Assembly: GCA_002762705.1 (NCBI GenBank)
Contig: PCVE01000126.1
Location: 1 to 12,444, forward strand
Length of the DNA: 12,444 nucleotides
Direction of reading: 5' to 3'
Origin: Candidatus Woesearchaeota archaeon CG11_big_fil_rev_8_21_14_0_20_43_8
GTDB taxonomy: Archaea; Nanobdellota; Nanobdellia; Woesearchaeales; CG08-08-20-14
Shown: piece after piece, positions 6,057-12,444 of the stretch
How positions within the stretch are numbered: the stretch's first letter is position 1
How the letters are laid out: the number at the start of each line of letters is the position of its first letter
Notes under the pieces: generated by a model
What the model was told of the DNA's origin: nothing
What the model saw: the letters and a program-made list of their open reading frames with translations, nothing else
The model's database searches: none
Made by a program: the position numbers and the translations under genes

Positions 6057-6090
6057 AGTATATAGAAAAAGGGTTTAGTAATATATAAGC
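6055..6090 (-). promoter_or_regulatory. Promoter of the TIM-barrel gene, shared motif
   Basis: The TATA box TTATATAT lies about 28 nt before the ATG. It is the start of TTATATATTACTAAA (6074-6088), identical to the promoter block at 7899-7913, and the similarity continues through TTTCTATA and ACTAT near the start site. Here the ATG falls at the end of this second conserved block. Confidence 0.65.
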
Positions 6091-6166
6091 ATATAGGAAA
6101 AATGGTTTATAAATGTGAGACGGATAAGTCAGGCATTGTGTATCGATTGCCATATCATGTCTGCGA

Positions 6167-6260
6167 TATGGGGTATGGGACAAGCATTGCATACGAGCTA
6201 TTTCGTTTTATCTGTGATATATGGATTGTCTATTTGGGAATGGGGCGAGGGATATGGGTC
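6167..6260 (-). repeat. 94-bp dispersed intergenic repeat, copy 2 (inverted partner at 2437-2530)
   Basis: The reverse complement of copy 1 with two mismatches. In this orientation it points toward the TIM-barrel gene, whose start is about 110 bp further on. The region 6057-6420 holds no convincing gene: it contains the TIM-barrel promoter, this core repeat and two tandem copies of the 63-bp unit. Confidence 0.9.
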
Positions 6261-6264
6261 TATA

Positions 6265-6389
6265 ACTCTCACCCAAATCAACAATCCTGTTAAAACCAAA
6301 CAGAATAAGACAACCACATCGCAATATCACAGCCCACACCCAAGTAATCAACATTACCAATCACGAACAGAACAAGACAATCATATCGC
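6265..6389 (-). repeat. Two tandem copies (B and C) of the 63-bp repeat unit
   Basis: On the minus strand copy B (6389-6327) matches copy A at about 55 of 63 positions. Copy C (6322 to about 6265) begins with the same GCGATRTNRTTGTCTTATTC pattern but is more diverged in its second half. The two follow each other directly and lead into the 94-bp core, whereas copy 1 of the core has only one such unit. The locus has therefore gained or lost one unit. Confidence 0.7.
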
Positions 6390-6420
6390 AATATCATTGC
6401 AGAACAGATATTTCGCAAAC

Positions 6421-7848
6421 TTACCAAGTGATCATCCGATGCGCTTTTTTATAGTTCTTATATGTCAGCCAGAGAAGCACAAGCAAGAGACCTTTAGCGC
6501 CGGATCTATCTTTATTTAATTTCCATTTCTCTTTTGAATCATCTTTCTTTGTCATCTCGATCTTTGGGATGAAATTGCCAAATAATTCTTTCAATCCGCC
6601 AGCGACAGCGATGAAAGGTTCTGCGATCGGAACAACCTTGGTCCAATCTGTTTTTTTCTTCTTTTCGATCGGTTTATTTGGTTCTGGGAACTTTTCTCCA
6701 GCTTCTTTCAGATAATCCTTCAAATCATCGCCAAGAGAGTCCATCGCATCGGCTATCGATTTATCATAATCGCCGATCAATTGCATATCTTCTTCTTCAC
6801 GCATCATCTTGAAATTCTCGATCTCTTTGTCAGTCCACAAGTATCCTCGGAATTCCATAGTGATCTCTCCGACATGCAGAGGACCGCGATGCTGATAGCC
6901 GTCTTTCTGATAATCCATGGATGGCTTTGTCTTATGGAGAAAATTCATGTTCACTACGATATTCACTTTCCCCCTAGGAAGTATCGCAAGGATCTCGATC
7001 TCGGTCAGGCTGGTCTCGAACGCGGCGATCAAGTCAGGGCTACTTCCGCCATCTCCACTCATAGAAAGCCTTTTCGCATTCTTCAGGTAAGGCTTTATCC
7101 ATGATGTGTATAGTCTGATTGTGTTATAATGTTGCCTTAGATATTTCAGCGTCCAGCTCCTTCGCGCGTTGAGTTCCTTATATGACTGGATCTTCCATTC
7201 CATGAACTGCCGAAGTTTTCGTTCGAGCACTTCCTTGACTTTCGGATTGAATTCAAGCCGTTGGACTTTCTCGTGGATATCTTTGGCATCATCTATATGC
7301 ACACGGAAGAAAAGATCTGGAAGTATCGTGAAACCAAGCTGCTGTGCCATGCCATATACTGAAGCAGGTGACTTCGCACCCCCTTCCACAAGATCTACCC
7401 ATAGACCTTTGAGGGTGATCTCAGAGCTTTCCCAGCCTTTTTCTTTGTTATGGGTGTCTGTATAATATTTGATCCTCATATCAAGGTCCCTAAGTTCTCT
7501 TACAAGCTGGAACAGGGCCTTAAGAAGCTCGCTCACTCCCCTCATATATGTCGATGCGTTCTGCTGCTGGAGTCCTAGTCTCTGTTGCCCTGCGGCCCAG
7601 AATGCGCTCTGTTCGCTTGCAGAGAATACATCAGTTATCTTCTCTACCCTCTGGAAACTTAATCCTGTTCGAAAATGGTTCAGATGCCAGAAATACGCCT
7701 CTTCGATAGATGCAGAATAATCCTCAAAGACCAGCCTGAAACGCTCTTCTGGTTTTGGATAATTTGTCGGTATGGTCATGCCATTTGGAGCATCAGCTAT
7801 TATGTCTTGTTCTGTGAATCCGAATTTTGCAAGAAGCTCTTTTGACAT
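6421..7848 (-). CDS. Hypothetical protein, 475 aa
   Basis: Not recognised. The N-terminal two thirds are mainly helical with many aromatic residues (EEAYFWHLNHFRTG, SAFWAAGQQRLGLQQQ). A mixed domain follows (about 280-345, ILAILPRGKVNIVVNMNF and GPLHVGEITMEFRGYLWTD), then an acidic stretch and a lysine-rich linker (PIEKKKKTDW). Near the C-terminus there is a hydrophobic stretch of about 12 residues (GLLLVLLWLTY) flanked by basic residues, perhaps a tail membrane contact. Two ATGs lie side by side (7851 and 7848); the second is better spaced from GAGGT just upstream. It is 100 bp downstream of prkA but has its own promoter, almost identical to that of the TIM-barrel gene. Confidence 0.75.
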   Translation of the reverse strand: MSKELLAKFGFTEQDIIADAPNGMTIPTNYPKPEERFRLVFEDYSASIEEAYFWHLNHFRTGLSFQRVEKITDVFSASEQSAFWAAGQQRLGLQQQNASTYMRGVSELLKALFQLVRELRDLDMRIKYYTDTHNKEKGWESSEITLKGLWVDLVEGGAKSPASVYGMAQQLGFTILPDLFFRVHIDDAKDIHEKVQRLEFNPKVKEVLERKLRQFMEWKIQSYKELNARRSWTLKYLRQHYNTIRLYTSWIKPYLKNAKRLSMSGDGGSSPDLIAAFETSLTEIEILAILPRGKVNIVVNMNFLHKTKPSMDYQKDGYQHRGPLHVGEITMEFRGYLWTDKEIENFKMMREEEDMQLIGDYDKSIADAMDSLGDDLKDYLKEAGEKFPEPNKPIEKKKKTDWTKVVPIAEPFIAVAGGLKELFGNFIPKIEMTKKDDSKEKWKLNKDRSGAKGLLLVLLWLTYKNYKKAHRMITW

Positions 7849-7880
7849 CATGACCTCTTTTTTTAGCCTATCAGCTATCC

Positions 7881-7915
7881 TATAGTATAGAAATTGCCTT
7901 TAGTAATATATAAAC
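7881..7915 (-). promoter_or_regulatory. Promoter of the 475-aa protein gene, shared motif
   Basis: GGTTTATATATTACTAAA contains the TATA box and the 15-base block identical to the TIM-barrel promoter, followed by TTTCTATACTAT at the expected start site (about 7881-7885). Transcription would then give a leader of about 30 nt with a GAGGT ribosome binding site near 7855, unlike the leaderless TIM-barrel mRNA. Confidence 0.6.
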
Positions 7916-7954
7916 CTTATCCATAATCTTCTGGCACAAAAGAAATATCATAAT

Positions 7955-10156
7955 CTATCGGCAAAGACCCTTGCCGATCGCATATAGACAGACATCTCTG
8001 GCACCATCCAAAGTATATCCGAATTTCTGCTGCATATTCTGCATTAGAAAATCAATATCCTTTTTTAGACGTGAATCATGGGAATTATAATTTTCAGTCC
8101 CAAAATCCTTGATAGCGATCTCAAAATTAGGATTCATCGCAAGCGGCGCAAGGACATTTTTTTTGATATTTGACACATAATTCTTAAAATAATGATTGAA
8201 CATCTTTGTCTCTGTCACAGGTTTTCCCTGGAACATGATCTCTTGTGTGAGCGTACCACCGACATATATCCCCTGGATTTTATCACGATACTCTTGTTTA
8301 TTGCTACCCGGCAGACTAAATATCTTGCTTTCTATATGATTGAAATATTCTTCAGTGACTTCAAACTCATCACCGGTGAAAGGACATTTTATGTTCGCCC
8401 CATAATCGAAGCTGATGGCATACATGTAGTTCATGATATCTTTTGATATCTGCGCTTCATTGTAATAATAAATAGATTCTTTCATCTCTTCGATAAGGTT
8501 ATAATCATATAATTTTGTCAGATCTTGAAGAAAATCATCTGGAATCATGTCTTCATAACTTATCCCAAGATTCTCAAAGAAATCATTGAGCATCTTCATA
8601 TCTACCAATCTGTCTTCAGAGACATATTCTCTGCAGAAATCCTGGAAAAGTTCTATGGATTTCCTTCCGGATATGCCGCTTGAACCTTCGGATTCAGATT
8701 CTGCAAGCACTTCTAGACGGACAGTTTCTGTGAATCTTTTTTTGTCAGATTCAGTGAGCCATTCAGGAAGTCTGCCTGAATAGATCTCCATTTTAAGTAG
8801 ATGAAGCTCCTGATCACAATTATTTTTATAATCAGATGGATCTTTGATCCATGATTTCAGAGCATATGATCTGGTTTCAAGTCTTGTAGACACAATTATC
8901 TTCGCAAAGTTCTTAAGCACTCTTGGAAGAAATCTTTTTGTGATATTTTCCCCGAACTTGCTTTTATATATATTGACTTCTGCATCATAATCAAGGACAT
9001 AAGGCACATCCAGATTGACAATCCTGTCTTCAAATGATACAAGGTCTTTGTAATTCTCCTTGTCTTCAGGATTGATCGTCGCGATGAACAGGCTGTTTAT
9101 GCTTTCTTCAAGGCTCCCTACTTTGTGTACGCCATCGCTTATGATACCATGCAATTTCCGAAATCTTGGGACATTCGCCTCCTTTATATCCATAAGAGCG
9201 AGCACACCATTGTTTGTCATGGCAAGCTGAGAAAAAATATAATTGATCAGATTGCTATCTTTGAATACAGCATTGATGTTCTTCTGCAATTCGGGGTTTT
9301 CATGATATGGGTATCTTGATTCCATATCACTCGCATTGAACACATTAATACCACGCCCGATCCTGCGATCAAAGACAAATCTTCTCACAAAAAGCATGTC
9401 AAAAACATCTTTTGGTGACTTCAATTTGTCTGCGATAGCACTGTATACAGAATTACAGATAGTGCATGCGTTGCTCTTGAAAATCCATTCGAATTCTTTC
9501 TCTTCAAAGATCTTCCTTTTGAGATCACCATCTTTTATTATCTCATCAAGGAACTCTTTTCGATAATTCTTTGGTATCTGAAGTATCGGGTGATCATGGC
9601 TTGGACAAGGGATACTAAGAACATCGCCAATCTCAGCAAGCTTTTCCTGGTTGCAGACGCCACTGCAGTTCTCATCCTGCAGATGGATGAAACGCTTTGT
9701 GTCAAGTTGCCATATCGTCTCAAACATCATCCCGGCATCAAGGCGAGTATACTGCTCCATCTTTGTCAGAAGTATATTGAGAAGAGTTGATTTTCCGCTT
9801 CCATGTGGTCCCCCAAGAAGATACATCTTATTCTGCTGTGCGCCTTGCTTTAAATGATCAGTCATCCGCATTATCCTGTTCCCAAGGATCAGGTCAGCGA
9901 AATAAGGCTCTTCTACATCTTCGACAAAAAGACCATTGAAATCATAATTGGTAAAATTGCCCCTTTTTTCATTATCATTGTATTTCACATAATGATGGAC
10001 CATATCGTAGAACATCTGGAAGATATTTCTAAGAATCGGTTTTGGGTCCTTAGACAGCCCATCGAGGAATTCAACAAAAGGGCGGGGTTCCATAAGGTCA
10101 TCTTTCTCAAGCTTGCTCGCGAGTTTTCCGACAATCTTATCTATTTCTTCCATCAT
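7955..10156 (-). CDS. prkA: PrkA family AAA+ protein (serine protein kinase / YeaG-like)
   Basis: A 733-aa protein, slightly longer than the usual 630-650 aa. It has Walker A GGPHGSGKS (115-123), a Walker-B-like segment GVLALMDIKE (about 317-326) and a sensor-like LFIATINPED (about 357-366). Between them are Cys/His pairs CSGVC (164, 168), CPSHDHP (184, 187, 189) and CTIC (231, 234), as in many PrkA proteins, probably a zinc site. The C-terminal region (about 460-733) corresponds to the PrkA C-terminal domain. PrkA was described as a serine kinase; an ATP-dependent protease activity has also been proposed for bacterial members, so the activity is open. The start is taken at the ATG 2 nt after the spoVR stop; a GTG at 10162 overlapping that stop is an alternative. 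Last gene of the yeaH-spoVR-prkA unit. Confidence 0.9.
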   Translation of the reverse strand: MMEEIDKIVGKLASKLEKDDLMEPRPFVEFLDGLSKDPKPILRNIFQMFYDMVHHYVKYNDNEKRGNFTNYDFNGLFVEDVEEPYFADLILGNRIMRMTDHLKQGAQQNKMYLLGGPHGSGKSTLLNILLTKMEQYTRLDAGMMFETIWQLDTKRFIHLQDENCSGVCNQEKLAEIGDVLSIPCPSHDHPILQIPKNYRKEFLDEIIKDGDLKRKIFEEKEFEWIFKSNACTICNSVYSAIADKLKSPKDVFDMLFVRRFVFDRRIGRGINVFNASDMESRYPYHENPELQKNINAVFKDSNLINYIFSQLAMTNNGVLALMDIKEANVPRFRKLHGIISDGVHKVGSLEESINSLFIATINPEDKENYKDLVSFEDRIVNLDVPYVLDYDAEVNIYKSKFGENITKRFLPRVLKNFAKIIVSTRLETRSYALKSWIKDPSDYKNNCDQELHLLKMEIYSGRLPEWLTESDKKRFTETVRLEVLAESESEGSSGISGRKSIELFQDFCREYVSEDRLVDMKMLNDFFENLGISYEDMIPDDFLQDLTKLYDYNLIEEMKESIYYYNEAQISKDIMNYMYAISFDYGANIKCPFTGDEFEVTEEYFNHIESKIFSLPGSNKQEYRDKIQGIYVGGTLTQEIMFQGKPVTETKMFNHYFKNYVSNIKKNVLAPLAMNPNFEIAIKDFGTENYNSHDSRLKKDIDFLMQNMQQKFGYTLDGARDVCLYAIGKGLCR

Positions 10157-10158
10157 GA

Positions 10159-11751
10159 TCACAGTTCTTTTTTGACTAATGTCCGTTTATGCATCTTATA
10201 TATTACAGGTGTAATGACCGGTTCGACCCCACTTTGCGGCATAGACACATCATTTGTCTTAAGAACGACAGGTCCATCCCAGAGGAATTCTGCGCCGAGC
10301 ATGGTATTATGTATCCAATCTTCCTTCAAAGGTTTCCCCTCATAATTATGCTCAAGATAAAGTATGTTCTTTGTCGTCCTTTTCCTGTTGACCTGGATGT
10401 CTGGCGGATGCGCAAGCGCACCGAGGATCATCTTCTTGTAATCTTCTGCTTTCCTGCTCTTGACATAATATTTCCACACCATCCGTTCATAATCAGGTTT
10501 TCTGCCCACAACAAAAAGTTTATGCTGGTTCACAAAATCCTGATCGATATACTCCTGTATGAAAAGATAATCTGTCAGGTCAGAACGGACCTTGAATATG
10601 AGCTCATCTCCTTTTCCGGTTTTGAGATCGAATTTTTTGCGTTCATCAATATCTTTTAATTTCATGAATTCAAATGAATTCCTGCCAGTATCCCCGATCA
10701 TCTTGATATACTCGAAAAGACGCATCCCGATTGCATAAGGATTCAGGCCGACTCTTGGGATCGCGGTGACTCTCGCATGCATCCTTGCTATATCGACTTC
10801 ATGCCCTTTTATCCGTTCATCCTTGAGTATCAGATTCTCATGCCAGTAGCTCGCCCAACCCTCATTCATTATCTTTGTCCTGAGCTGGGGCTGGAAATAC
10901 ATGGATGTGTCCCTGACAATCTGCATGACAGATTTCATCCATCTATTCTCTTCGAAATTAAGTTTCTTTGAGTTCTCCATTATGAACTGGATCACATCAA
11001 GATTCTTGTACTTCTTTTCTTCTCTCTTCTCGTATAAAGCGTCGAACTCAGGATATTTAGTCTGTATCTCTGCAAAGAATATGCTTCTTGCCACATCAGG
11101 ATTTCTTCTTACAAGATCATTGTATCTCTCGCTCTCTTTGAAGAATTCACTAGATGTTACTTCTTTTACATCCTGTAAAAACACATCAAAATAGAATTTC
11201 ATCTTCGGATCGACATTCACTTCATTCGGAAAATTAAGGTCGGCCAATTCATCATAATAACCCACTATATTATCAAGACCTCTTGTGAATTCGATCACAT
11301 AATCCACCATGCGTCCGTGCTCATCACGAAGTCCGGCTATGCGTCTTTTATCGGCTAGAGCTTTTCCGACAAAATCTTCATTCCAGGTGTTCTTGAACAT
11401 GGCATTGTTCTGGAAGAAATCTATATGGGCCATCACATGATAGAAGATCATGATATTGAACCAATCTGGATTATTATCATTATAAAAAGATATCGGTGGT
11501 CTTGAATTTATCACAGTCTCATACGGATTGTTCGGATATAGTTTATATCTCGCGTTCTCCTGATGTACCTGGATATCGTGCACCCAATAATCATACAATG
11601 TTGGAATCATTATCTTCGGACTAAGCTTGAGTAGATCTTGGTTTGTGACAAGATATTCCAGCGTCTCATCTGATGCATTCAGACCAGCGTCAGCCGCGCG
11701 TTTCTTGCATTCTTCCATTATCCCCTTAGTATGCTGATCAATTGTTTCCAT
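10159..11751 (-). CDS. spoVR: SpoVR family protein
   Basis: A 530-aa protein, close to the family's usual length of about 470-510 aa. Family landmarks are visible: NSRPPISFYNDNNPDWF (82-98), YHVMAHIDFFQNN (104-116), MNEGWASYWHEN (295-306) and GLNPYAIGMRLFEYI (335-349). Conserved His (105, 109, 304) and Glu (297) residues suggest a metal-dependent active site, but the biochemical function of SpoVR is not established. In Bacillus it affects spore cortex formation; in E. coli the homologue YcgB belongs to the stationary-phase regulon. No signal peptide, so cytoplasmic. It starts 2 nt after the yeaH stop and ends 2 nt before the prkA ATG, so the three are co-expressed. Confidence 0.92.
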   Translation of the reverse strand: METIDQHTKGIMEECKKRAADAGLNASDETLEYLVTNQDLLKLSPKIMIPTLYDYWVHDIQVHQENARYKLYPNNPYETVINSRPPISFYNDNNPDWFNIMIFYHVMAHIDFFQNNAMFKNTWNEDFVGKALADKRRIAGLRDEHGRMVDYVIEFTRGLDNIVGYYDELADLNFPNEVNVDPKMKFYFDVFLQDVKEVTSSEFFKESERYNDLVRRNPDVARSIFFAEIQTKYPEFDALYEKREEKKYKNLDVIQFIMENSKKLNFEENRWMKSVMQIVRDTSMYFQPQLRTKIMNEGWASYWHENLILKDERIKGHEVDIARMHARVTAIPRVGLNPYAIGMRLFEYIKMIGDTGRNSFEFMKLKDIDERKKFDLKTGKGDELIFKVRSDLTDYLFIQEYIDQDFVNQHKLFVVGRKPDYERMVWKYYVKSRKAEDYKKMILGALAHPPDIQVNRKRTTKNILYLEHNYEGKPLKEDWIHNTMLGAEFLWDGPVVLKTNDVSMPQSGVEPVITPVIYKMHKRTLVKKEL

Positions 11752-11753
11752 TT

Positions 11754-12444
11754 TCAGACACCTTTTCCATCTTCAGACACCAGGTGTTTGATACCTTCGA
11801 TTATCGCATCTTCTCCACCATCGTGACCGATCTTATTCAATTTCATCAGATTCGGATAAGTTTCAATAAGCTTAGCGTCATTCACCTGCTTCTCAAATTC
11901 AGTATCACTATCATTGTTAAAACCATTGCCAACGACAGTCACACCAAGCCTATTGACATAGCCAAGCATCCTCTCTAGTTCAGTCACCAATTTATTGGAC
12001 CCATCAGGCCAATCGTCCCCGTCAGTTCCATAGAAGACATAGATATTATAATCTTTGGCAAGATTCTCTTTTTCAACAATATCATTTAGGAATTCTATCC
12101 CCGAGACTATCTTTGTTCCACCTGCTGCTTGGATATTATAATAAGTGTAGAAATCCGGCACTTCCTTTGCCATCATGTCATGGACAGCGAACCTTGTCTC
12201 GACAAGCTCTTTATATTGATACATAAGCCAGCTATATAGATAAAGATGCTGATGCACAACAATCTCGGTCGGAGAGCCCCACATCGATCCAGAATAATCT
12301 CTAAGGAACAATACAAGAGCCTGCGATTCGAACTCGATCTCACGTGACATTATCTGATAGATCATGTCATTTGGATCTATTAACAACGATGATGTATCTA
12401 CCCTATCGATATCAGCGATCCTTCCGAGACCGAGATTCTTCTTG
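11754..12444 (-). CDS. yeaH: YeaH-like VWA-domain protein (DUF444), partial at window end
   Basis: The C-terminal 229 codons are visible; the frame stays open to the window edge, so the 5' end lies outside. The VWA metal-ion site is clear: DYSGSM (MIDAS DxSxS), GGTKIVSG (the Thr) and TDGDDWPDG (the Asp). The segment GGTKIVSGIEFLNDIV followed by YNIYVFYGTDGDDW closely follows the E. coli YeaH pattern. Bacterial YeaH is about 425 aa, so roughly half is seen. A TTG at 12386 is not the start, because homologous sequence (ending RVDTSS) continues before it. VWA proteins of this family are thought to act with the PrkA ATPase, much as other VWA proteins pair with MoxR-type ATPases (inference). Confidence 0.88.
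   Translation of the reverse strand, partial: KKNLGLGRIADIDRVDTSSLLIDPNDMIYQIMSREIEFESQALVLFLRDYSGSMWGSPTEIVVHQHLYLYSWLMYQYKELVETRFAVHDMMAKEVPDFYTYYNIQAAGGTKIVSGIEFLNDIVEKENLAKDYNIYVFYGTDGDDWPDGSNKLVTELERMLGYVNRLGVTVVGNGFNNDSDTEFEKQVNDAKLIETYPNLMKLNKIGHDGGEDAIIEGIKHLVSEDGKGV

Noticed and set aside
2437..6260. Composite transposon or integrated element bounded by the inverted repeats
   Set aside because: No transposase, integrase or target duplication is visible, and the enclosed genes include an apparently ordinary tRNA and regulator with codon use like the rest of the window.
6102..6519. Overlapping small plus-strand reading frames (63 and 134 codons) in the 6057-6420 gap and beyond
   Set aside because: They run through the dispersed repeats and into the end of the 475-aa gene. 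The predicted peptides look random, and the inverted copy at 2437-2530 does not keep the frame open over the same length.
12384..12386. TTG at 12386 as the yeaH start
   Set aside because: The frame is open through the window edge with plausible protein sequence before it, and the family is about twice this length.

Overview
The window looks like chromosomal DNA of an archaeon, most likely a DPANN lineage near Woesearchaeota/Pacearchaeota (lineage inferred, not proven). The evidence is AT-rich TATA boxes placed about 26-29 nt before start codons (leaderless transcription), a tRNA gene with a bulge-helix-bulge type anticodon intron and no encoded CCA, an MCM-type AAA+ ATPase, and an archaeal-style HTH-CBS regulator. 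No transposase, integrase or CRISPR array was found.

Layout. Positions 1-141 hold two hairpins and a TATA box. 142-840 (+) is a trypsin-like serine protease without a signal peptide. Convergent to it, a two-gene minus-strand unit encodes a truncated MCM-like ATPase (1149-2312) and a small predicted lipoprotein (826-1149). 2313-2694 is non-coding and carries a dispersed repeat. 2695-3138 (+) is an unrecognised 147-aa protein. 3235-3388 (-) is a tRNA-Leu(CAA) interrupted twice, once in the anticodon loop and once in the D loop. Upstream of it, 3412-3510 holds a structured block built from tRNA-like pieces. 3567-4115 (+) is an HTH-CBS regulator with a near-perfect palindrome between its TATA box and its start codon. 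It meets stop-to-stop a large endonuclease IV/xylose-isomerase-like TIM-barrel protein (4116-6056, -). 6057-6420 is non-coding and carries a second, inverted copy of the dispersed repeat (92 of 94 bases identical). 6421-7848 (-) is an unrecognised 475-aa protein. 7955-12444 (-) is a tight operon: a YeaH-type VWA protein (running off the window end), SpoVR and PrkA.

How the genes fit together. PrkA (AAA+ domain protein), YeaH (VWA/DUF444) and SpoVR are the partners known from bacterial stationary-phase and stress-response gene clusters; here they are 2 nt apart from each other in an archaeal setting. The TIM-barrel gene and the 475-aa gene have almost the same promoter, including a 15-nt identical block, so they are probably expressed together. 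The 94-bp repeat sits upstream of, and in the same orientation as, both the 147-aa gene and the TIM-barrel gene. It may therefore be a shared control element or a small non-autonomous mobile element. The functions of the 147-aa, 475-aa and lipoprotein genes cannot be named from sequence alone.
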